Assembly (NCBI GenBank): GCA_017410745.1
Contig: JAFPPJ010000346.1
Coordinates: 1-13,647 of the forward strand
Source: Oscillospiraceae bacterium
Lineage (GTDB): Bacteria > Bacillota > Clostridia > Oscillospirales > Ruminococcaceae
DNA: 13,647 nucleotides
Reading direction: 5' to 3'
The position numbers and the translations under genes are program-made. The notes beneath the pieces were generated by a model. The model made no database searches, was not told where the DNA came from, and was given only the letters and a program-made list of their open reading frames with translations. Numbering within the stretch: the stretch's first letter is position 1; the number at the start of each line of letters is the position of its first letter. Below, one piece after another: positions 1 to 6,907 of this stretch.

Positions 1-1724
1 ATGTGCGCCGCAACCATGAGGCGCAGAAGAAGACGCTCGAAGACTACGATATCTCACTCGACCTGTTCGGTGCATCGGGTCTTGATGATACCGCAGAGGT
101 ACACAACCGTGTATCGGAAGAGGTTATACGCCGTCTCTATGAGTTAGGCCATATCAAGAAGCTCTCGACAGCACAGTTCTACGATGAGAAGGCAGGCATG
201 TTCCTCAACGGCAGACAGGTCATAGGCAAATGTCCCGTACAGGGCTGTCAGTCCGAAAAGGCCTATGCCGACGAATGTGATCTCGGACATCAGTACAATC
301 CGATAAATCTTATCGACCCGAGAAGTACCCTTACCGGCGAAAAGCCTATAATGAAGGACGTATCCAACTGGTATTTCAGGCTCCCCGATTTCCTGGAGCT
401 CCTGCGTGAAGCATCCTCGGAAATGGAGAAGAAGGATAATGTCCGTCAGGTAGTTACCAAGACAATAAAGGAATTTCTTGAGCCTCCCGTGATATATGTC
501 ATGAAGACATATACCGATACATACAAGGAACTGGCTCCCCTTATGCCTCCTCACAAGTATATCGAGGAGGAGAAGAAGACATCCTTTACCATAGTTTTCA
601 ACGAGCTCAGCGAAAGAGACAAGGCATCCGCGCTCCTCACCGAACACGGCGTGCGTTTCCGTGAGGGCAAGACCCTCGTACCCTTCCGTCTCACCGGCAA
701 TATAGAATGGGGCGTTCCCGCTCCCTCACTTGAAGGCGAAGAAGGCCTCACCGTATGGGTATGGCCCGAATCCCTGTGGGCTCCCATATCCTTCACTCAG
801 GCATATCTTGCCCGTCATGGCAGGGACACCGAGGAATGGAAGAACTACTGGTGCAGCGATGATGCACAGGTATACCAGTTCATCGGTCAGGACAACATAT
901 ACTTCTACGGCGTGGCACAGTCCGCAATGTGGCTGGCATTCCAGAACAGCGACCTGAACGAGATATCTGTAAATGACACCAAGGGCCATCTCAGACTTCC
1001 CGTCCTCGTTGCCAACCATCATATACTCTTCCTTGACAAGAAGGCTTCATCGAGCGGAAATATCAAGCCTCCCATGGCTGCAGAGCTCCTTGACCTTTAT
1101 ACAGCAGAGCAGCTCAGGATGCACTGGCTCAGTCTCGGTCTGGGCATGAGGAGCGTTTCGTTCCAGCCCCAGCCACTTGACCCCAACGCCAAGGAAAATG
1201 AACAGGATCCCGTTATCAAGGAAGGTCTCCTGCTCTCAAACGTATTCAACCGCATGATACGCACAGTATTCTACGATGCGCAGAAATACTTTGACGGCAT
1301 GATGCCCGCAGGCGAGGTCACCCAGTCCGTACTCGACGATTCGGAAAAGGCCGTTCTCGAATACGAGCGCTTCATGTACCGCACAGAGTTCCATCAGGTG
1401 ACATATGTGCTTGACTCCTATATCAGAAAGGCAAGCAAATACATGTCCCGCGTAAGGACTGAAGCAGAAAAGGCTGAAGACGACAACCTCCGCAGACAGT
1501 ACCTTATAGATGTGTTCCATTACATAAAGACCGCCGCAGTACTTCTCCATCCCATCGCTCCGAGGGGCACAGAGATGATAAGAGAGTATATCGGCGCCGA
1601 CGAAGATCTCTGGAACTGGGATCATATATTCGATACCTTTGCCGTTCTCGGCGGAGAAAGAAAGCTGAAATTCCTTGAACCCAAGGTGGATTTCTTCACT
1701 CGTCATCCCTCACAGTTCAAATAA
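1..1724 (+). CDS. Methionyl-tRNA-synthetase-like protein (class I tRNA ligase family), 5' partial
   Basis: The gene is open at the left edge: the first whole codon is at 3 and the N-terminal part with the HIGH motif is missing. About 573 residues remain, numbered here from the codon at position 3. MetRS landmarks are a zinc knuckle (C77, C82, C92, H96; the usual form is CX2C/CX2C), an LIDPRS-type segment after it, an FIGQDNIYF motif at 293-301 (FIGKDIVYF in E. coli MetRS), and a helical anticodon-binding domain from about 400 to 530. There is no C-terminal EMAP/Arc1-like tRNA-binding domain. Canonical MetRS would activate methionine with ATP and charge tRNA-Met. Here the KMSKS loop reads KKASSSGN (346-353), methionine-pocket positions differ (W254-P255-E256, W259, N298, Y302), and the anticodon Trp is not seen. 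The fold assignment is firm. The activity is uncertain, and this may be a specialised paralogue. The next gene starts 40 nt downstream with no visible terminator between them. Confidence 0.85.
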   Translation, partial: VRRNHEAQKKTLEDYDISLDLFGASGLDDTAEVHNRVSEEVIRRLYELGHIKKLSTAQFYDEKAGMFLNGRQVIGKCPVQGCQSEKAYADECDLGHQYNPINLIDPRSTLTGEKPIMKDVSNWYFRLPDFLELLREASSEMEKKDNVRQVVTKTIKEFLEPPVIYVMKTYTDTYKELAPLMPPHKYIEEEKKTSFTIVFNELSERDKASALLTEHGVRFREGKTLVPFRLTGNIEWGVPAPSLEGEEGLTVWVWPESLWAPISFTQAYLARHGRDTEEWKNYWCSDDAQVYQFIGQDNIYFYGVAQSAMWLAFQNSDLNEISVNDTKGHLRLPVLVANHHILFLDKKASSSGNIKPPMAAELLDLYTAEQLRMHWLSLGLGMRSVSFQPQPLDPNAKENEQDPVIKEGLLLSNVFNRMIRTVFYDAQKYFDGMMPAGEVTQSVLDDSEKAVLEYERFMYRTEFHQVTYVLDSYIRKASKYMSRVRTEAEKAEDDNLRRQYLIDVFHYIKTAAVLLHPIAPRGTEMIREYIGADEDLWNWDHIFDTFAVLGGERKLKFLEPKVDFFTRHPSQFK

Positions 1725-1750
1725 GAGATGACCTGCATAAAATATAATGC

Positions 1751-1757
1751 AAGGAAG
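1751..1757 (+). promoter_or_regulatory. Ribosome binding site fixing the VWA protein start
   Basis: AAGGAAG lies 7 nt before the ATG at 1765. An in-frame ATG at 1747 sits just upstream of this site and has no Shine-Dalgarno of its own. The 1765 start is therefore preferred, and the protein begins MSKKKPGKK. Confidence 0.75.
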
Positions 1758-1764
1758 TGAGAAA

Positions 1765-4700
1765 ATGAGCAAGAAAAAACCGGGAAAGAAGCAGACAGGC
1801 AAGGAGATCATTAAGCCTGCAGAAAGCCGCGAAGCTGTGAAGTCCGTCCAGGAAGCTCCCGAGGAGCAGAAGGCGGAAGCGAAGGCTGATGCAAAAAAGG
1901 CTGATACTCCAAAGGCAGAGACCGCAAAGCAGACTGATCCTGCCCCTGCAGCCGAAAAGGAAAAGGCTTCTCCCGATGGTGAAACCAAGGCTGACAATGA
2001 AGAAGACTGGACAACTACAGAAAATGTATATGAGCGCATAGCCAAAAGAGACTCCAGCAAGTCTGAGCCAAAGCTCACTACCGTACATATCTCAAGAGAG
2101 CGCAGGGAAGCTGCAGAGGAAAAAGCTCCCGCTCCAGAGCCTGTATCACAGAGCTCATCCGGCGAGAAGAAATACTCCGGCCCTCCCCTTACAGAAGAAC
2201 AGCGCAGGCGCATCGCTGCTATGGAAAATCTCCTTGATCATGACCTTGACGAAGTCAGGGCAAGACGTGATGAAGCAGATCTTGCAGCCCGCAAGCGCGA
2301 AGAGGCTCAGAAGAAAAAGGAGCAGGAGCGCCTTGAAAGGCTGAAGGCTTCCCAGAAATTCCGCGAACAGCAGGAGGCTCACGCCAAGGAAAACGCCAAG
2401 CTCCGGGAAGAACGCGAAAAGGAGAAGGAAAAGGAGCAGAAGAACACCCGCACAACTGCAGGCGGCGCACGTTCTCACGGCACATCAAAGGTGCGCAAGA
2501 ACGCCGTTGACCGTTCCTTCAACAGCAACGTTATCGAGCTCAGCTTCCTGCGCATCATACTTGCAGTGATAGTCATACTCGCACTTGCATACGCTGGGCT
2601 GTTCCTCTATTCAAGGAATATCAACGATGCATTCTTCAACAGCCTTGCTGCACAGCTCACAAGTCAGAACCGTCTTGTTACGGATCAGAGCATGCCATAC
2701 GTCCCCCCTGCTTCCGCAGGCATGACTGCCGATGAAAAGGCAAACAAATCCCTTGAGCTCGGCGTTGCCGATTCGGATTACGACGGTCTCTCCGATCTCC
2801 TTGAGGATGAGATAGGTTCTAACCCGCTCAACAGTGATACCAACGGCAACAAGATACCCGACGGTGCGGAGTACATGACGGGCAACGACCCTACCGCACC
2901 TGCAAACGATACCATCACCGACAAGCTCACCAAGGATATCACGGTCGGCACAGAGGGTCTTACCGCTGTTGTCAAGGGCGCACCCATCTCCGCAGATATA
3001 TCGGTAGAAAAGATAGGCAACCACAGTATCAACGGTACGCCCGGTCTTATCGGACAGGCATACAGCTTCTATTCCACCGGAAAGTGTCAGGAGATACAGC
3101 TCACATTCGCATATCCCGTAAACACTGTACAGAAGAAGGGATATAACGAAAATGCACTGAGCGTGTTCGAGTTTGACCCCAACGAGCTTGATTTCAAGCA
3201 GATACCCAGCACACGCAATGACGCAGCAAAGACTATAACTGCTACTGTTCCCGACAATGGCATCTATGCTGTATGTGATACATCCATCATGATGCAGAAC
3301 GGCAAGACACAGATATTCTTCGTTATCGACAACTCCGGCTCCATGTACTCCGAAAAGCTGTGCAAGGGCTCTGAGGAGAACGATATAGAATTCAAGCGTC
3401 TTGACTTTGCGATCAACCTCATCGACATGATAGGCGACCAGGCTATCTACGGTGCAGGCGAATTCTCGGGCGACTACAAAAATATAGTTGCCATCTCCGA
3501 CGACAGAGACAAAGTAAAGAACGAGATAAGCGATCTCAGAAATGTCGTCCCGCCTTTCTCGGGCACAAATATCCCGAACGCGGTGGATCACGCTATCAAG
3601 GAATTCGGCACGATAAACGCTGCTGACAAGAATTACATCATACTCCTTACAGACGGCATGTCCACCTCCGACAACCCCACCTATGACCAGACCGTCATAG
3701 ATACTGCACAGAAGTACAACATCACTATCTTCACGGTAGGTCTCGGCAAGAACATAGATGCCGACTATCTCAGCCACTATGCTTCTTCCACCAATGGTCA
3801 GTTCTTCCAGGCGACCAACGCAGACGCACTTGCATTCATCTACGAGAAGATCGAGCACTTCATGTCCTACAACCGTGTAGAGCTTGAGAAGGACACCGGC
3901 AGGACAGGCTTCATAGTAGCGGACTCCGGCTTCAAGTATCAGCGCGACGGTCTCGGATACAACAACTTCCGCTCCGACTTTGCTCCCAACGGCGCTGATG
4001 TAGGCATCGCAGGACTGATAAGCGACTACTACACAGGTGCACTTCAGGAAAAGGCTGAGGGCTATACCACCAATGACGGCAAAAAGATACCGGGCTATGA
4101 TATATCCGGCATCACTGAACTCAAGAACGGAAAGGTAGACCTCAAGGACATCAAGGTGGAGATACTTGACAGCTACGGCAAGTATCTGCTGATGAACGAC
4201 AAATGGGAATTCAACAATGTCAAGGCAAATCTCCTCGGATACACTCCCGAGACAAGAGACTTCATCGACAACGCAGGCCTCAGGGTCATCACAGCCCCCT
4301 ATGAGTTCAAGGCACCGGAGGAGACGGATATTGAGAAGCTGCTCCGCACCATCACATTCAGCCAAGTCCGGAGCTTCGACAGATACGAATGTGTGCTCAT
4401 AGACAGCTCATACACATCGGGCGCAGATAAAGAAGTACTCAACATGATACAGTGGTACTGCTATCTCCCCTACACATCCAACTGTGAGATATACGATTTC
4501 GGATACGACGGAGACTATGCCTTTGAAGCACTCGTTTCAGAGCTTTCCACCGGTAACCCGGCAGTAGTTATCTACAACGGCTCTGCACTCAACGCAGTAC
4601 GTCTCACAAGAGACACAAAGGATCCCATGCTGTTCATACTCGATGCATACGACAGCAACTCCCCCGAAAGAATGACCAAGATAGAGCTCAGAAGATCCCC

Positions 4701-4785
4701 GCTCTACACCAACGATCATTCTTCGTATCAGTACAGTGCCACAAGAAACGGCACTTCCTCTCCCCTGCAGATAATCATCAAATAA
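1765..4785 (+). CDS. Membrane-anchored VWA-domain protein with Lys/Glu-rich cytoplasmic region and calcium-type repeats
   Basis: A 1006-residue protein. Residues 1-255 are very rich in Lys, Glu and Ala, and about 140-230 is likely coiled coil. A single membrane helix follows at about 261-283, with basic residues just before it. By the positive-inside rule the N-terminus is cytoplasmic and the rest extracellular. At 335-370 lie two DxDxDG-like loops resembling thrombospondin type 3 calcium sites (D336, D338, D340; D358, N360, N362, D366). A von Willebrand A domain spans about 515-700 with a complete metal-ion-dependent adhesion site: D522-x-S524-x-S526, T601 and D630. The C-terminal part (about 830-1006) is unassigned. 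Residues 921-970 faintly resemble a papain/C39-like fold, but a Ser (S940) stands where the catalytic His would be. A role in cell-surface adhesion or envelope organisation is inferred from VWA families. The specific ligand is unknown. It is probably cotranscribed with the synthetase-like gene. Confidence 0.9.
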   Translation: MSKKKPGKKQTGKEIIKPAESREAVKSVQEAPEEQKAEAKADAKKADTPKAETAKQTDPAPAAEKEKASPDGETKADNEEDWTTTENVYERIAKRDSSKSEPKLTTVHISRERREAAEEKAPAPEPVSQSSSGEKKYSGPPLTEEQRRRIAAMENLLDHDLDEVRARRDEADLAARKREEAQKKKEQERLERLKASQKFREQQEAHAKENAKLREEREKEKEKEQKNTRTTAGGARSHGTSKVRKNAVDRSFNSNVIELSFLRIILAVIVILALAYAGLFLYSRNINDAFFNSLAAQLTSQNRLVTDQSMPYVPPASAGMTADEKANKSLELGVADSDYDGLSDLLEDEIGSNPLNSDTNGNKIPDGAEYMTGNDPTAPANDTITDKLTKDITVGTEGLTAVVKGAPISADISVEKIGNHSINGTPGLIGQAYSFYSTGKCQEIQLTFAYPVNTVQKKGYNENALSVFEFDPNELDFKQIPSTRNDAAKTITATVPDNGIYAVCDTSIMMQNGKTQIFFVIDNSGSMYSEKLCKGSEENDIEFKRLDFAINLIDMIGDQAIYGAGEFSGDYKNIVAISDDRDKVKNEISDLRNVVPPFSGTNIPNAVDHAIKEFGTINAADKNYIILLTDGMSTSDNPTYDQTVIDTAQKYNITIFTVGLGKNIDADYLSHYASSTNGQFFQATNADALAFIYEKIEHFMSYNRVELEKDTGRTGFIVADSGFKYQRDGLGYNNFRSDFAPNGADVGIAGLISDYYTGALQEKAEGYTTNDGKKIPGYDISGITELKNGKVDLKDIKVEILDSYGKYLLMNDKWEFNNVKANLLGYTPETRDFIDNAGLRVITAPYEFKAPEETDIEKLLRTITFSQVRSFDRYECVLIDSSYTSGADKEVLNMIQWYCYLPYTSNCEIYDFGYDGDYAFEALVSELSTGNPAVVIYNGSALNAVRLTRDTKDPMLFILDAYDSNSPERMTKIELRRSPLYTNDHSSYQYSATRNGTSSPLQIIIK

Positions 4786-4786
4786 A

Positions 4787-4818
4787 AGCTGTCCCCATCC
4801 GCAAGGATGGGGACAGTT
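4787..4818 (-). terminator. Rho-independent terminator of the V-ATPase operon
   Basis: A perfect 12-bp stem (4789-4800 with 4805-4816) closed by a 4-base loop can extend by one G-U and one A-U pair. Read on the minus strand, the hairpin is followed by CTTTTATTT, a good U-tract. On the plus strand it is followed by TATGCG, which is not a U-tract. It therefore most plausibly ends the leftward operon, after a first hairpin (4823-4860) that lacks a U-tract in that direction. Confidence 0.8.
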
Positions 4819-4822
4819 ATGC

Positions 4823-4860
4823 GAACAGGCAGCATAACCGTGTCGTTATGCTGCCTGTTT
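4823..4860 (+). terminator. Hairpin, likely terminator of the rightward VWA transcript
   Basis: A perfect 14-bp stem (4824-4837 with 4846-4859) has an 8-base loop whose ends (C4838, G4845) can also pair. On the plus strand the stem runs into GTTTGTC, a short U-run. On the minus strand no U-run follows. It probably serves the rightward transcript. The U-tract is weak, so it could instead protect the mRNA 3' end. Confidence 0.55.
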
Positions 4861-4861
4861 G

Positions 4862-5488
4862 TCAGCTTACCGTGTAGCGCTTTTCCTTCTGGCGCTTTAT
4901 GACCTTCTGACGTGAGAATTCCTCACGTTCCTTCTCCTCAAGAGAATCCGATATGAAACGGCAGGTCACCTCATATCGCGGTATCACTATGTTCTTGAGC
5001 GCATTTGCTCTGGTCTGGGTCTTCTTTATCGCACCTGCAAGGCGGAATACGCTGGTATCCACCTCAGCAAGCCTTGCGGTCTGCAGCTTTACCTTGTTGA
5101 ATGCGATATATGCTATATCCACGTTCTCATCGGTATTTCCGAAGCCGAAGGGCACATCGCCGCTGAGCGGCTGTGTGGTTATCTGCGGCATCTCACAGCC
5201 CATAACAGAGCGTGTGGATACCTCTACTCCGTAGTCAAGAGGCACGCCCTCGGCAGTACGGCTGATGAGACCCATAGTGATATTCGCACGCTGAAGCGCA
5301 AGATACGCATCCTTGTATGTCTCCGCAATGGATGAACGGAGCTGCTTCGCCTCATTGACAAGGCTCATGAGCTCGCGTATCAGTACATTCCTCTTGCGGT
5401 CAAGGAGCTCGTATCCCGTGCGTGCAAGCTGCAGTGATTTCTTTATCCTGAGTAGATTTCCCTTGGTGGGGAATACCTGATCAGCCAA
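4862..5488 (-). CDS. ntpD: V-type ATPase subunit D (central rotor shaft)
   Basis: A 208-residue protein of normal length for the V/A-ATPase D family (also named atpD). The N-terminal pattern FPTKGNLLRIKKSL, then long helices at about 5-75 and 120-195, matches the antiparallel coiled coil that forms the rotor axle inside the A3B3 head. The start is a TTG at 5488, because the sequence from there carries the family N-terminus and GGGGTGA lies 6 nt upstream. The first 8 nt overlap the end of the B-subunit gene, so translation is likely coupled to B. It is the last gene of the operon, with the terminator hairpins directly downstream. The high Lys/Arg content near the C-terminus is usual for this subunit. 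Confidence 0.95.
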   Translation of the reverse strand: MADQVFPTKGNLLRIKKSLQLARTGYELLDRKRNVLIRELMSLVNEAKQLRSSIAETYKDAYLALQRANITMGLISRTAEGVPLDYGVEVSTRSVMGCEMPQITTQPLSGDVPFGFGNTDENVDIAYIAFNKVKLQTARLAEVDTSVFRLAGAIKKTQTRANALKNIVIPRYEVTCRFISDSLEEKEREEFSRQKVIKRQKEKRYTVS

Positions 5489-6899
5489 TGTCTATCACCC
5501 CGCTGTCCTCAAGCCGTTTAACAGCCTCAGGATCGTACTTTTCATCAAGCAGGCGGTCGTTTACTCTGTCAAGCGCAGATCTTGGAAGTGCGGAAAGTAT
5601 CGTCCATCCGAGATCAAGCGTCTGTTCTATCGTCCTGTCTTCGTCAAAGCGCTGATTAAGGAAATACTTCTCAAACAGCTCGCCGAAGTGCAGATATGCC
5701 TTGTCGAGCGGTGAAAGCTCGTCTTCACCTATGACGGAGGCAAGTGAGCGCGCATCCTGTACCTTGGCATATGCAGCAAAAAGCTGGTTTGCACAGTCGG
5801 AATGGTCTGCCCTTGTATAGCCTTCACCGATACCGTCCTTCATCAGACGGGAAAGAGACGGCAGTACGGATACAGGCGGATATATGCCCTTCTGCTCAAG
5901 AGAACGGTCGAGCACTATCTGACCCTCCGTGATATACCCCGTAAGGTCGGGCATGGGATGTGTGATATCATCATTGGGCATAGTGAGTATGGGTATCTGC
6001 GTAACGCTGCCCTCGGAGCCCTCGGTTATGCCCGCTCTCTCATACATAGATGCCAGGTCGGAGTAAAGATAGCCGGGGTAGCCCTTTCTTGCAGGTATCT
6101 CTCCCTTTGAAGAGGAGAACTCTCTGAGCGCCTCACCATAGCTGGTCATATCGGTGAGTATGACAAGTATGTGCATATTCTTTTCAAATGCGAGATATTC
6201 CGCAGCGGTAAGCGCACATTTGGGAGTGAGTATCCTCTCTATTATCGGGTCATCCGACAGATTGAGGAACATGACCACCCTTGATATTACTCCGCTCTCC
6301 TCAAAGCTGCGGCGGAAATAGTCCGCTACATCGTTCTTCGCACCCATTGCGGCAAATACCACCGCAAAGTCGCCGCCGTGCTCATCTGCTATCTTTGCCT
6401 GGCGCACTATCTGTACCGCAAGCTTGTTGTGCGAAAGGCCGGAGCCCGAGAATATAGGCAGCTTCTGACCTCTTATAAGGGTCATGAGCGCATCTATCGA
6501 GGATATGCCCGTATTGATATAGTTTCTCGGATATGCACGGGATACCGGGTTGAGGGGTCTGCCGTTTATGTCCGCATACTTCTCGGCACATATCTCACCG
6601 AGACCGTCTATAGGCTTGCCTGCGCCCGAGAACACTCTTCCGAGTATGCTCTCCGACAGTGCGAGCTCCATGGGTCTGCCCGTGAAGGTAGTGCGTGTAT
6701 TCTCGAGGGAAAGTCCGTTCGTGCCCTCGAATACCTGCAGCACTGCCCTGCTTCCGTCGATCTCGACCACACGCCCCGTTCTTACCGTGCCGTCATCAAG
6801 GCGTATGCGTGCCACCTCATCGTAGGATACACCGGATACATGGTCAAGTGCGATAAGAGAGCCGCTTATCTCCTTGAGTCCAAGATATTGTACAGCCAT
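5481..6899 (-). CDS. ntpB: V-type ATPase subunit B (non-catalytic nucleotide-binding subunit)
   Basis: A 472-residue protein of normal family length (also atpB). It forms the A3B3 hexamer with subunit A and supplies the arginine side of the catalytic interface. The usual degenerate P-loop FSGSGLSHNK (150-159) lacks the catalytic GKT, as expected for B. Other family motifs are LTDMTSYGEALRE (248-260), a KGYPGYLYSDLASMYERAG stretch (272-290), and LPSLSRLM (346-353), in which R351 is the likely arginine finger. The ATG at 6899 has AGGAGG 4 nt upstream, and this site overlaps the stop codon of subunit A. That suggests strong initiation coupled to A, fitting the 1:1 need for A and B. No frameshift or missing motif is seen. 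Confidence 0.97.
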   Translation of the reverse strand: MAVQYLGLKEISGSLIALDHVSGVSYDEVARIRLDDGTVRTGRVVEIDGSRAVLQVFEGTNGLSLENTRTTFTGRPMELALSESILGRVFSGAGKPIDGLGEICAEKYADINGRPLNPVSRAYPRNYINTGISSIDALMTLIRGQKLPIFSGSGLSHNKLAVQIVRQAKIADEHGGDFAVVFAAMGAKNDVADYFRRSFEESGVISRVVMFLNLSDDPIIERILTPKCALTAAEYLAFEKNMHILVILTDMTSYGEALREFSSSKGEIPARKGYPGYLYSDLASMYERAGITEGSEGSVTQIPILTMPNDDITHPMPDLTGYITEGQIVLDRSLEQKGIYPPVSVLPSLSRLMKDGIGEGYTRADHSDCANQLFAAYAKVQDARSLASVIGEDELSPLDKAYLHFGELFEKYFLNQRFDEDRTIEQTLDLGWTILSALPRSALDRVNDRLLDEKYDPEAVKRLEDSGVIDIG

Positions 6900-6907
6900 G
6901 TGCCCTC

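Noticed and set aside
1..3. ATG at the very first base as a gene start
   Set aside because: It is in a different frame from the synthetase-like protein, whose frame is open to the edge and clearly lacks its N-terminal part.
1743..1748. TATAAT hexamer in the gap before the VWA gene, as a promoter -10 box
   Set aside because: The nearest -35-like TTCAAA is about 21 nt away, outside the normal 16-18. Transcription would also start at the ribosome binding site and leave almost no leader.
1734..1751. TGCAT...ATGCA inverted repeat between the two plus-strand genes
   Set aside because: Only 5 AT-rich base pairs with an 8-base loop. Too weak for a terminator or a convincing operator.
2611..4365. 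Long open frame on the minus strand opposite the VWA gene
   Set aside because: It is Val/Cys/Ile-rich with no domain pattern, and it mirrors the codon bias of the real gene opposite. A shadow frame.
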